DNA of 9,266 nt from Anaerolineae bacterium (GCA_016934645.1 JAFGSL010000418.1:1-9266); one strand, 5' to 3'. Positions 1 through 7,940 are shown, counted from the first letter of the stretch. Numbers and translations are program-made. Notes: generated by a model not told the origin, from the letters alone.

Positions 1-81
1 AACTCGCAAAAACTCGCTCAACCCAAACTTTACCCCCACCCCAGCCTGTTTCCCTCGTTCATGGGTGGGTCTTTACTGTGG

Positions 82-100
82 AATCCCATAAAGGGGGATT
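82..100. promoter_or_regulatory. Inverted repeat upstream of dehydratase promoter (possible operator)
   Basis: AATCCC at 82-87 is the exact reverse complement of GGGATT at 95-100, with a 7-nt centre. It lies directly upstream of the -35 box of the dehydratase gene. A second, smaller dyad (GGGA at 111-114 and TCCC at 118-121) sits inside the promoter spacer. This layout would suit a repressor or activator site, but nothing here identifies the protein, and dyads this short can arise by chance. Confidence 0.35.
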
Positions 101-102
101 TA

Positions 103-131
103 TTGGTAATGGGAACGTCCCTATGTATAAT
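103..131 (+). promoter_or_regulatory. Sigma70-like promoter of the dehydratase gene
   Basis: TTGGTA at 103-108 and a perfect TATAAT at 126-131 are separated by 17 bp, the optimal spacing for the main sigma factor. Transcription would begin near 138, giving a leader of about 30 nt before the ribosome binding site GAGGAG at 159-164. The promoter is seen only by consensus match. Confidence 0.65.
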
Positions 132-169
132 GATGAAATGTTGCAGGATCTCTCAACCGAGGAGAAATT

Positions 170-1123
170 ATGAAACCGTGCCCTGTTTTTGATGATGTGA
201 TCGAGGCCGCGAGTCGCATAGAACCCTATATCCATCGCACCCCAGTTTTTACCTCCAGAACACTGAACAAAATGACTGGCGCAACGATATTTCTGAAAGC
301 CGAGAATTTTCAGCGTGTCGGAGCTTTCAAGGCCCGAGGTGCATGTAATGCTGTTTTCGCGCTCTCCGAGGCTGGGGCAGCGCGCGGTGTTGCCACGCAT
401 TCGTCCGGCAACCACGCGCAGGCGGTGGCCTACGCTGCCGGATTGCGCAACATTCCAGCAACGGTGGTAATGCCTGAGGATGCACCACCGGTCAAAGTAG
501 CGGCGGTGCAGGATTACGGTGCGCGAATCGTGTGGGCCGGATCCAACCCGCTGGATCGCGAAAATACGCTAGAGACCGTGCTCGCAGAGACTGGCGCCGT
601 CTTTATCCACCCATCCAATGACTTTCACGTGATTGCCGGACAGGGTACAGCGGCATTGGAGCTTCGTCAAGAAGTGCCTGACCTGGATATCGTCATGACA
701 CCGGTTGGAGGTGGAGGATTGCTGGCAGGAACAGCATTGGCTACAAACGGCCTATCTTCACGCACACGCGTCATCGGCGCAGAACCTGAAACAGTGGATG
801 ATGCGGCTCGTTCTTTGAGGGATGGCCGCATCTATCCGCCCACAAATGCCTACACCATAGCCGACGGTTTGCGCACCTTCCTGGGTGACATTAACTTCCC
901 CATCATCTATGAGCATGTGAGTGAGATTGTCACCGTAAGTGAAAGAGCCATCGTCGCTGCTATGCGCTTGATTTGGGAGCGGATGAAAATCATCATTGAG
1001 CCTTCTTCGGCGGTACCGGTGGCGGCGTTGTTTGAACATCCCAATCTGTTCAGGGGACTGCAGATCGGCATCATTCTTTCAGGAGGAAACGCTGACCTGG
1101 ATCACCTGCCTTGGAAGCGTTAG
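170..1123 (+). CDS. PLP-dependent threonine/serine dehydratase (serine-racemase fold)
   Basis: This 317-residue cytoplasmic enzyme belongs to fold-type II PLP enzymes, the group of threonine ammonia-lyase, serine racemase and threo-3-hydroxyaspartate dehydratase. It would deaminate a hydroxy amino acid to a 2-oxo acid and ammonia, or racemise serine. Lys54 in VGAFKARGA is the expected Schiff-base lysine. SSGNH at 78-82 holds the PLP ring region, and its Ser79 matches the catalytic serine of serine racemases. GGGG at 180-183 binds the PLP phosphate, and Ser304 in the LSGGN segment should contact the pyridine nitrogen. Glu205 and Asp211 in an EPxxxDD pattern resemble the divalent-metal site of serine racemases. 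There is no C-terminal ACT-like regulatory domain, so it is the short, catabolic-type form rather than isoleucine-feedback IlvA. The ATG follows GAGGAG by 5 nt. The stop codon overlaps that of the convergent kinase gene. Exact substrate is uncertain: threonine, serine and hydroxyaspartate are all possible. Confidence 0.88.
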   Translation: MKPCPVFDDVIEAASRIEPYIHRTPVFTSRTLNKMTGATIFLKAENFQRVGAFKARGACNAVFALSEAGAARGVATHSSGNHAQAVAYAAGLRNIPATVVMPEDAPPVKVAAVQDYGARIVWAGSNPLDRENTLETVLAETGAVFIHPSNDFHVIAGQGTAALELRQEVPDLDIVMTPVGGGGLLAGTALATNGLSSRTRVIGAEPETVDDAARSLRDGRIYPPTNAYTIADGLRTFLGDINFPIIYEHVSEIVTVSERAIVAAMRLIWERMKIIIEPSSAVPVAALFEHPNLFRGLQIGIILSGGNADLDHLPWKR

Positions 1124-4100
1124 TGGTCATCGGAAAACGGCATATCTGCGCATGCCCGGGCGAGCGTCTCCGCCAGATACCCAAGCTCTGGCGGCTTTTG
1201 AATCCACGCCACCACACCGGCCTCACGCAACATCTCGCGTTCCTCGTTCAGCGGATGGCCGGTCATCACCACCACACGCAGCGTCGAATCTTGCTGATAC
1301 AGCGCCTGAGCCAGCGCCTTGCCGCCCATCTCCGCCATCACCAGATCACTCAGCACCAGCCTGATGTCCTTGCGATGTTCAGCAAAAATCTTCAAAGCTA
1401 CCCTGCCGTTCTCAGCTTCGAGGACATGATAGTTCAGAAGTTCCAGGCTGGCGACGATGGCCTCGCGGGCAGCAGCGTTATCCTCCACGACCAGTATCGT
1501 TTCGCCGTGGCCCAAAGGTAGATCGTCGAACATCACAACGGGAGGTAATTCCGGCACCTCCAGAGCGGGAAAGTAAAGAAGAAAGGTCGTTCCAACATCC
1601 ATCTCGGTATGCACGTCGACGAATCCATCGTGGCTAGAGACGATACCGTAGACCTGCGACAACCCCAGGCCGGTACCTTTGCCTTCCGGTTTGGTCGTGA
1701 AGAAGGGATCGTAAATGTAGGGCAGAACCTCCTCAGGTATGCCCGATCCGGTATCAGAAACCATCACCTGCACCCAGTCCCCCACGGCCATATCGGGTAT
1801 TGGAGCGTATTTCGGCTTGGTGACACGCAGACGCGTCACCACGATGCTCAATATTCCTCCATCCGGCATCGCATCGCGCGCGTTCACCACCAGATTCATA
1901 AACACTTGCTGCATCCGTGTAGGATCAGCGTCAATCGTGTAGTTATCCGAGCCATAGGTAAAGTCGACGCGAATACTCTCCGGCAAAGTGCGCTCCCACA
2001 GTTTGACCTGCTCTTTGAGCAAAGGAACCAAATCTAGCGGAAGGCGATCCAGCACCGAGCTGCGACTAAAGTCCAGGATTTGGTTGATGAGATCAGCGGC
2101 TCGATGTGCCTGATTGGCAATGATAACGAGGCGCTCATGTAATTGTGGAGGCAGGTCCGGCGTCCGCAACGACATCTGGCTGTAAAGCACGATGCCTGCG
2201 AGGATGTTGTTGAAGTCGTGGGCGATGCCGGCAGCAAGTTGGCCCACCGTCGCCAGACGATCCTGGCGCCGCACCGTTTCGCGGATGGCATATTCGTCGG
2301 TCACATCGCGCAGCACCAGCACCCAGCCCCCCATCATCGGTCCAGTTTCGATGGCGCGAGCAAGAATCTGGAAATGCTGCCGTTCTTTGACGACCTCATG
2401 CCACAATCCATGGGGTGGCGGGCTGAGCAATTCGGCGATAGACTGCCCGCCAAGCACCGTCAACGTTTGTCCAGCTGCCCATGTCGCCGTATCGGTCAAT
2501 ACTGGGAGATAGACCATGGCCGAAGGATTACACAACAGCAGGCGCAGTTCAGCATCCAGCAGCAGCACACCTTCGGGAACGGTGTCCATAATCTGCTGCA
2601 TCTGGCGTGTCTGTTCTTGCACCTGCCGCAACAGACGCTCGCGTTCTTCTTCTGCTCGTTTACGCTCGGTGATATCCAGGACAGTGAACGTGACCCCGGC
2701 GCTGAGGTCAGTTGGATCAAGTGGAGTCGAACTAAGCCACACGTCGAGGATCTGTCCATCTTTGCGCTGCCACCGCGTTTCTACCGTACCAGCGCCACGC
2801 TCGCGGATTTGACGATACTTCTCACGGCCTACATAATCGAAATCCTCATCGGTCGGATACAACATACGAGCACTTTGGCCGATCAACTCGGCTTGCGTGT
2901 AACCCGTGATCTCGCAGATACGGTCATTCACCCGCAAAAGCGTGCGATTGGAGACCAGGCCAATGCCGATGGAAGCCGCCCGGAAGATGCTGCGCAACGT
3001 CGCTGCGCTGTGTTTCAACGCTGCTTCTGCCTGCTGCTGCTCCTCTTCAGTGCGCAACCGATCGGTAATATCACGCACCGTGGAAAAAATCACCGGTTTT
3101 CCCTGGTAGGTGGACAGACGCGCGTGGACCTCCACTGGAACGCGCCGTCCATCACGGGTAACGTGCACCTGCGAAAACAGCACATCCTTGCCCTCTGCCA
3201 ACTCACGCATTACTGCCGGGATATCTGCATCGGACTCGGGTGCATCGATGTCATCAACCACCATACGCAAAAGCTCTTCACGCGTATATCCCAACATGCG
3301 ACAGGCTACATCATTCACTTCGAAGATCGCGCCGGGTCCACCGTCTTCGCTCACATAATGGCCATAGATCGCGTCGGTCGTGGCATCTGCCAGTCCGCGG
3401 TAACGCATTTCACTCTCACGAAGTGCCGTTTCAGCACGCCGGTGCGCGAGCGCCGTGGCGAGACTATCGGCCAGGTATTCCAGAAATGCGATCGTCTGCG
3501 GGTCAAAGCGCCCCACCTGGTAGTCGTTAAACTGCAGCAAACCAATCGTCTCTGCGGCTGCGCGTAGGGGAATCAAGGCCACGGATTCATAGCTATCGCA
3601 GCGATTGCGCATGCGCGATTGCCAGTCGGCTTCGCCAGTAGAAGCTAGTAGCGCAGTGATACTGTTGGTCCAAAAGCTGCCGTGCTCGGTGAAGAATGGC
3701 AAGGCCGGATCAAAGCGCCCACAGAGTACATTGCCACACATACACTCCAGCACAGGATCACCCGCACTGTCACACACCAATTCGTCTTGCTGATCAAGTG
3801 TACACAACGAAGTATCGCCTTGTACGAATTCTGACGAGAATCCGCAGGTCTCATAGTAGGGGAAGTCATGCCCTTGTCGAAGACGCACCCCCACTGCATC
3901 ATAGCCCAATTCGCGTTGTAGCAGGTCCAGAACGGCCTTTACCAAATCGTTCAGATCATGCTTCTCATTGATGAGATGCAACAACGCGATCGTCCACTCA
4001 TGCTCCGATTCCATTCGCTTGCGCTCGGTGATATCGCGACCGATACCCACCAAACCAATCACTTGCCCTGTTGAGTCTTTCAGTGGCAGTTTGGAGCTGA

Positions 4101-5244
4101 GCAACCAGACGCAACGCCCCTCACGGTTGCAAAGGAATTCCTCATGGTTGAGCTGTGGTTGCCCCGTGCGAAATACCTGTTGATCTTTGAGATGAAAATG
4201 CTTTGCAACCTCCGGCGGAAAAATATCGAAATCGGTTTTGCCTAAAGCCTCCTCTTCCGTTGCAATGCCCATATTGTCGAGATCTGCGCGGTTCGCCAGC
4301 GTCTTGCGCCCTTGCGGGTCCTTCGTGTAGATGGCATCCGGCAAGTTATCCACCACTGCACGCAACAACTGGCGTTCTTGCACCAATTCTGCTTCAGCCC
4401 GCTTACGGTCAGTGATGTCGGTTGCCGTAACGAATACCTTACCCCATGTTTCCTCGTAACCGGAGACGAGCGTAGCCTGGAATAGTGTGTCCACCAATTC
4501 GCCGTTCAATCTACGGCCGACGATTTCGCTCTCAAGTCGCTTTTGCCAACGGGAGAAAGCAACCAGTTCATCGATAAAGACCTTCAAAGATTGCTCGACA
4601 AAAAGCGTTCCTAGATCCTGTAACAACGAGGCTTTGTCCGCAGCACCGAACAAGGCTACCGCAGCCTGGTTAACGTTCAGAATCTTGACGAGAGAAGCAC
4701 AATACTGGACTATGTCGGGGTTATCGCGCAGGTAACGTTCCAAATCATCTACCCCGGTTGCACGCAACTCATCCAGATACGATTTGACTGCGCTGAAGTC
4801 CTCCTCCCATACCGAGAAGGGCGCGTCTTCGAAGAGACCGCGATAACTTGCCTCACGCTCGGCAAGCCGGCGTTCCATATCACGCCGGTATAATGCCACT
4901 TCAACCGCGCCCCTCAACTCAGGAGCACGAACCGGTTTGAGTAAATAGCCATGAGGTGCGGTGATACCGGCACGCTGCAAAAGGAGCGCATCGTCGGCAA
5001 AAACCAGGTAAATCACCGGGTCGTCAAAGCCTGCGCGTAGCTTTTCGGCAATCTGTAAGCTCTCCAATGCACTACCTGGCGCAACATCTACCACAATCAG
5101 GTCTGGTGCGACTTTCTTAACACCTCGGAGGGCATCTTTGACTGTCACTGCGTTCACCACTAGATCGGCAGCGCGCACCATCTCGGCGACATCGCGGACC
5201 GCCGAGTGTGTATCTCCAACCACTAGAACGCGAGACTTCTCCAT
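1120..5244 (-). CDS. Hybrid sensor histidine kinase: REC-PAS-PAS-GAF-PAS-PAS-PAS-HisKA-HATPase-REC
   Basis: A 1374-residue, apparently soluble hybrid kinase with no transmembrane segment seen. Order by eye: receiver (about 3-115; phospho-acceptor Asp53, Lys103), PAS (128-282), PAS (290-409), GAF (422-597), PAS (609-742), PAS (752-867), a short coiled coil, PAS (885-987), HisKA with phospho-accepting His1009 in AAGIAHDFNN, HATPase (N box with Asn1121, G1 box DTGSGIP from Asp1164, G2 box GKGTGLGL near 1188), and a C-terminal receiver (Glu1254/Asp1255, Asp1300, Thr1328, Lys1350). All catalytic boxes are intact. The first receiver is less canonical: only one acidic residue in the VGDTH pocket and Ala83 where Thr/Ser is usual. 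The GAF domain carries a cluster of cysteines (467, 481, 491, 501, 503, 508, 549). The start at 5244 is preferred because AAGG lies 9 nt before it; an ATG at 5253 would abut that motif. No cognate output gene is adjacent, so the pathway controlled is unknown. Confidence 0.9.
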   Translation of the reverse strand: MEKSRVLVVGDTHSAVRDVAEMVRAADLVVNAVTVKDALRGVKKVAPDLIVVDVAPGSALESLQIAEKLRAGFDDPVIYLVFADDALLLQRAGITAPHGYLLKPVRAPELRGAVEVALYRRDMERRLAEREASYRGLFEDAPFSVWEEDFSAVKSYLDELRATGVDDLERYLRDNPDIVQYCASLVKILNVNQAAVALFGAADKASLLQDLGTLFVEQSLKVFIDELVAFSRWQKRLESEIVGRRLNGELVDTLFQATLVSGYEETWGKVFVTATDITDRKRAEAELVQERQLLRAVVDNLPDAIYTKDPQGRKTLANRADLDNMGIATEEEALGKTDFDIFPPEVAKHFHLKDQQVFRTGQPQLNHEEFLCNREGRCVWLLSSKLPLKDSTGQVIGLVGIGRDITERKRMESEHEWTIALLHLINEKHDLNDLVKAVLDLLQRELGYDAVGVRLRQGHDFPYYETCGFSSEFVQGDTSLCTLDQQDELVCDSAGDPVLECMCGNVLCGRFDPALPFFTEHGSFWTNSITALLASTGEADWQSRMRNRCDSYESVALIPLRAAAETIGLLQFNDYQVGRFDPQTIAFLEYLADSLATALAHRRAETALRESEMRYRGLADATTDAIYGHYVSEDGGPGAIFEVNDVACRMLGYTREELLRMVVDDIDAPESDADIPAVMRELAEGKDVLFSQVHVTRDGRRVPVEVHARLSTYQGKPVIFSTVRDITDRLRTEEEQQQAEAALKHSAATLRSIFRAASIGIGLVSNRTLLRVNDRICEITGYTQAELIGQSARMLYPTDEDFDYVGREKYRQIRERGAGTVETRWQRKDGQILDVWLSSTPLDPTDLSAGVTFTVLDITERKRAEEERERLLRQVQEQTRQMQQIMDTVPEGVLLLDAELRLLLCNPSAMVYLPVLTDTATWAAGQTLTVLGGQSIAELLSPPPHGLWHEVVKERQHFQILARAIETGPMMGGWVLVLRDVTDEYAIRETVRRQDRLATVGQLAAGIAHDFNNILAGIVLYSQMSLRTPDLPPQLHERLVIIANQAHRAADLINQILDFSRSSVLDRLPLDLVPLLKEQVKLWERTLPESIRVDFTYGSDNYTIDADPTRMQQVFMNLVVNARDAMPDGGILSIVVTRLRVTKPKYAPIPDMAVGDWVQVMVSDTGSGIPEEVLPYIYDPFFTTKPEGKGTGLGLSQVYGIVSSHDGFVDVHTEMDVGTTFLLYFPALEVPELPPVVMFDDLPLGHGETILVVEDNAAAREAIVASLELLNYHVLEAENGRVALKIFAEHRKDIRLVLSDLVMAEMGGKALAQALYQQDSTLRVVVMTGHPLNEEREMLREAGVVAWIQKPPELGYLAETLARACADMPFSDDH

Positions 5245-5276
5245 GATAACCATCCTTGCGCGATGTGATATGCTTC

Positions 5277-5305
5277 ATACTACCCCGAACTTTGGAGTTC
5301 GGCAA
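5277..5305 (-). promoter_or_regulatory. Promoter-like sequence of the hybrid kinase gene
   Basis: On the minus strand, TTGCCG (5305-5300) and TAGTAT (5282-5277) are spaced by 17 bp. The -10 lies about 32 bp before the preferred start codon at 5244, leaving a short leader. It would allow the kinase to be transcribed separately from the WYL regulator gene upstream. Both boxes deviate from consensus, so support is moderate. Confidence 0.5.
5285..5302. promoter_or_regulatory. Perfect 7-bp dyad inside the kinase promoter (operator candidate)
   Basis: CCGAACT (5285-5291) and AGTTCGG (5296-5302) are exact reverse complements around a 4-nt centre. The dyad fills most of the spacer and runs into the -35 box, the usual place for a repressor site. 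Neither strand has a T run after it, so an intrinsic terminator for the WYL gene is unlikely. The binding protein is unknown; the neighbouring WYL regulator is one guess. Confidence 0.5.
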
Positions 5306-5428
5306 GCTCCAAGACGTTCACCTTGCCTTCGTACCATGATAGCGTAAGTAGAAGTGTTGGCACGTTAACCTTTGTGAAAGTCTCCCAAAGCCCGAGTCCG
5401 GCTAAGGTTTCGCAAAAGTAGCCAACGA

Positions 5429-6379
5429 CTATGAATACTGCCGGAGAATAGCCTCGGCTGCGGCACGCACATACTCGACCAACTCCGGTGGTTCGAGCAC
5501 CCGCACGGTCTCGCCGTAGCTGAGCACCCATCCCGTCGCCCATTCTAGCGTGGACGCACCAAATTGTGCCGTGACCGAGCCATCTGGGTGCTCGGTCAAT
5601 TCCATCCAGTGACCATGACGCTCGCGGATGTGCGGGGCAATGTGGGCAACGAAGTGCACGACGACGGTATAGTTCTGCTCAAAACTCAGCGACTGGTTGA
5701 TGTAATCACGCGCTGAAAAATCCCGCGGAATTGTGAAGGGTATTCTCAACGGTGTCACGCGCTGGATGCGATCCACACGGAACATGCGCATAGCCTGGCG
5801 CAGACGGCAAAATCCCACCACGTACCACAGCCCACTGTGGAATGTCAGCGCGTAGGGCTCAATATCGCGGCATGTTTCCTCGAGGGCAAAGCTCTGGTAG
5901 ACCAGGCGCACGCAGCACCGTCCTATGATGCACTCGCGGAGCGTGTGGATGATCGGTTCCCAGGGACGGTAATCCCGTGCCGTCAAGCCACTGATGACTA
6001 GGCTTTGTCGCGCAGTTGCCACCTCATGGCGCAGATCGTCGGGCAGGACGTTGTCGAGTTTGGCCGTGACCGCTGTACCCGCGTCCTTGTACGTCTGGCC
6101 CCACACCTCGCCGACCAGGTTCGCCCCCATGTACAGCACCGTCGCTTCCTCCGCCGTAAAGATCAACGGCGGCAGTTTGTAGCCACGCACCAGCGCGAAT
6201 CCGCCATACGGGCCACGCTCGGAGTAGAGGGGAATCCCCATCTCTTCCAGCATCCCCATATAACGGTGAATGGTCCGCTCGGAGACACCCAACTCGTCGG
6301 CGAGATCCGCCGCTTTCCACGTGGCGTGCGACTGCAAAAGCAAAATTAAAGAGAGTAGACGCGTTGCGACGTTGCCCAT
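5429..6379 (-). CDS. HTH-WYL transcriptional regulator (YafY/DeoR-like)
   Basis: A 316-residue DNA-binding regulator of the helix-turn-helix plus WYL type. Residues 5-60 form a DeoR/HTH_11-like winged helix, with recognition-helix segment VSERTIHRYMGMLEEMGIP and a GPYGGF wing near 56-61. A WYL domain spans about 140-210, with LWYV at 184-187 and the basic FRVDRI strand at 200-205, which in WYL proteins lines a ligand pocket. The C-terminal part (235-316) matches the usual WCX extension. WYL domains in related regulators bind small or nucleic-acid ligands, including single-stranded DNA in some characterised members; the ligand here is not readable. The ATG at 6379 follows GGAAAGG by 4 nt. It starts 34 bp after the purB stop on the same strand, so co-transcription with purB is likely. 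Whether it controls purB, the kinase or itself cannot be told. Confidence 0.88.
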   Translation of the reverse strand: MGNVATRLLSLILLLQSHATWKAADLADELGVSERTIHRYMGMLEEMGIPLYSERGPYGGFALVRGYKLPPLIFTAEEATVLYMGANLVGEVWGQTYKDAGTAVTAKLDNVLPDDLRHEVATARQSLVISGLTARDYRPWEPIIHTLRECIIGRCCVRLVYQSFALEETCRDIEPYALTFHSGLWYVVGFCRLRQAMRMFRVDRIQRVTPLRIPFTIPRDFSARDYINQSLSFEQNYTVVVHFVAHIAPHIRERHGHWMELTEHPDGSVTAQFGASTLEWATGWVLSYGETVRVLEPPELVEYVRAAAEAILRQYS

Positions 6380-6413
6380 AGAGCCTTTCCGTTCCTTTCA
6401 AAACGTGACGCAC

Positions 6414-7826
6414 TCATTGTGTTACACGCACCTCTCCTGCGACAGTTTCGCGGATGCACTGCGCCAACGCCAGCGCGCGCTCCGGCGCATCGCCAATATA
6501 GTCGCGAGCGTCAAGACTAGCGCGGATGATCGCAGCGTCGAGGTGTGCCAGCAAGCGGTTGTCGGTTGCCAGCAGTTCAACCAACGAATTCGGTCTCCCG
6601 GCTTCGACAGCGCTCCACGCTTGCATCGCCACCTCGCGCAGGACTTCGTGCATAGCCTGGCGATCCGCTCCAGCCTTCACCAGGCGCATCAGTAGTGGCT
6701 CGATGCCCGCGAAAGGCCCGTATGTGTCCAGTGTGCGCGCGATGGCGGCATCGTTGATACGTAAGTCGCGCACCAGGCGTGTGATCGTCCCCAATAGATC
6801 ATCCGCGATAAGGAATGCCTCCGGCAGGATGATACGTCGGTTGGCGGAGTCGTCGAGGGTGCGTTCCAACAAGGAGTGCGCGGCGTCGTCCCAGGCCACA
6901 CGGGGCAGTTGTGCGAGATGGCGCGCCAAGCTGTTCACGTTCTCCGCGCGGATGGGGTTGCGTTTGAAAGGCATCGCCGACGAACCGACCTGCTGTTTTC
7001 CGAATGGCTCGGCCCACTCGCCAATGGCGGGATTTTGCAGGATGCGCAGGTCAAAGGCAAAGCGATAAAGGGTACTCCCCATACCGGAGAGGGCCGTCAG
7101 CACACCCCAATCCTGCCGGCGGGGATAGGTCTGGTTGGCGACGGGCCACGCGGGCAATCCCAGTTCCGCCATCACCTCAGCCTCGAACGTGGCGGGATTT
7201 GTTTGCCCTTCCAGGAGCAATTGGTACGAGGCCGACGTCCCCACCGCACCTTTGAATCCTTTGCCGCGCAACTCGTCTCGCATACGTGCTAAGTCGTTAC
7301 GGTCAGCGAGTAGGTCTTGCGCGTAGGCAGCGAGCCGGTAACCCACGGTCGTTGGCTCGGCGGGTTGGATGTGCGTGAAACCGATGCAGGTGTGAGCGGC
7401 ACGGCGTTCAATCTGATCAGCGAAGGCCGACAGTAAAGCATCCAGCTTAGGCAGCAGCAAATCGAGTGCGTCGCGGGTTTGCAATGCGGTGGCGTTGTCG
7501 CGCACGTCCATTGACGTTGCGCCCAGGTGGATGATACCGCCACCTAACGGGCACTGCTCAGCAAAGGCGCGGATCTCAGCCATTACGTCGTGGTGGATAC
7601 TGGCCTCGATTTCGAGCGAGCGGACAAAGTCCACATCCTCGGCGTGGGCTTCCAGATCGACGACCTGTTCCGCTGTCACCAGCCCGTAGCGGCTTTGCAC
7701 ACGCGCCATCGCCACCCAGATGCGGCGGTACAGACGGCGGGTGTATAACTCGCTCCATAGTTCGCGCATCTCAGGCGAGCCGTAGCGCCAAGTAAATGGG
7801 GAAACGTAGGGATCGGGATAGGTCAT
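6414..7826 (-). CDS. purB: Adenylosuccinate lyase
   Basis: A 470-residue enzyme of the fumarase/aspartase superfamily. It catalyses two purine steps, SAICAR to AICAR and adenylosuccinate to AMP, each releasing fumarate, as a cytoplasmic homotetramer. The superfamily signature appears as GSSAMPFKRNP at 281-291, with Ser282 as the expected catalytic base in the mobile loop. His152 in FTHIQP is the partner acid, and both residues are offset by exactly 7 from His159/Ser289 of human ADSL as I recall that numbering. HHDV (78-81) and HLGATSMDVRDN (100-111) are further conserved active-site segments. Length and signature place it with the human-like clade rather than the shorter Bacillus or E. coli types. 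The ATG at 7826 has AAGGAGG ending 6 nt before it; an in-frame TTG at 7829 is less well spaced. It is probably the first gene of an operon with the WYL regulator, behind a promoter at 8002-8029 and the leader repeat at 7861-7940. Confidence 0.94.
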   Translation of the reverse strand: MTYPDPYVSPFTWRYGSPEMRELWSELYTRRLYRRIWVAMARVQSRYGLVTAEQVVDLEAHAEDVDFVRSLEIEASIHHDVMAEIRAFAEQCPLGGGIIHLGATSMDVRDNATALQTRDALDLLLPKLDALLSAFADQIERRAAHTCIGFTHIQPAEPTTVGYRLAAYAQDLLADRNDLARMRDELRGKGFKGAVGTSASYQLLLEGQTNPATFEAEVMAELGLPAWPVANQTYPRRQDWGVLTALSGMGSTLYRFAFDLRILQNPAIGEWAEPFGKQQVGSSAMPFKRNPIRAENVNSLARHLAQLPRVAWDDAAHSLLERTLDDSANRRIILPEAFLIADDLLGTITRLVRDLRINDAAIARTLDTYGPFAGIEPLLMRLVKAGADRQAMHEVLREVAMQAWSAVEAGRPNSLVELLATDNRLLAHLDAAIIRASLDARDYIGDAPERALALAQCIRETVAGEVRVTQ

Positions 7827-7860
7827 CAATAGCCTCCTTCAGAGAAGTCGGGTAGTCATT

Positions 7861-7940
7861 ACTGACCCAAACATATTTTGCTAAACTTTCTACGCCTATA
7901 GTGCAGCGGAATAACTTCACTTTCTTATGTTCAGGTCAGT
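7861..7940 (-). repeat. Leader repeat copy 1: candidate structured 5' leader RNA of purB
   Basis: An 80-nt element that lies between the purB promoter and its ribosome binding site, 34 nt before the start codon. About 73% of aligned columns match the copy at 8659-8739. ACTGACC at 7861-7867 pairs with GGTCAGT at 7934-7940. Read as minus-strand RNA, the terminal helix extends to 15 bp (7926-7940 with 7861-7875) through one U.G and one G.U wobble. In plus-strand RNA these two positions would be C-A and A-C mismatches, so the minus strand is the likely functional RNA. Two 9-nt blocks are identical in both copies: TATTTTGCT (7874-7882) and TACGCCTAT (7891-7899). It matches no riboswitch class that I recognise. 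A MITE-like element is the main alternative. Confidence 0.72.

Noticed and set aside
2143..3567. A 474-codon open frame on the plus strand, opposite the kinase
   Set aside because: It lies wholly inside a strongly supported kinase gene, its translation shows no domain I recognise and is rich in His, Arg and Gln in the way of shadow frames, and no ribosome binding site is evident.
5389..5403. AGCC/GGCT hairpin after the WYL gene as a terminator
   Set aside because: The stem is only 4 bp with a 7-nt loop and no proper U run.
7861..7940. Assignment of the leader repeat to a known riboswitch (purine, ZTP, THF, PRPP/ykkC, TPP, preQ1, T-box)
   Set aside because: The conserved cores of those classes, as I remember them, are not present; the terminal helix and AUAGGCGUA block fit none of them.
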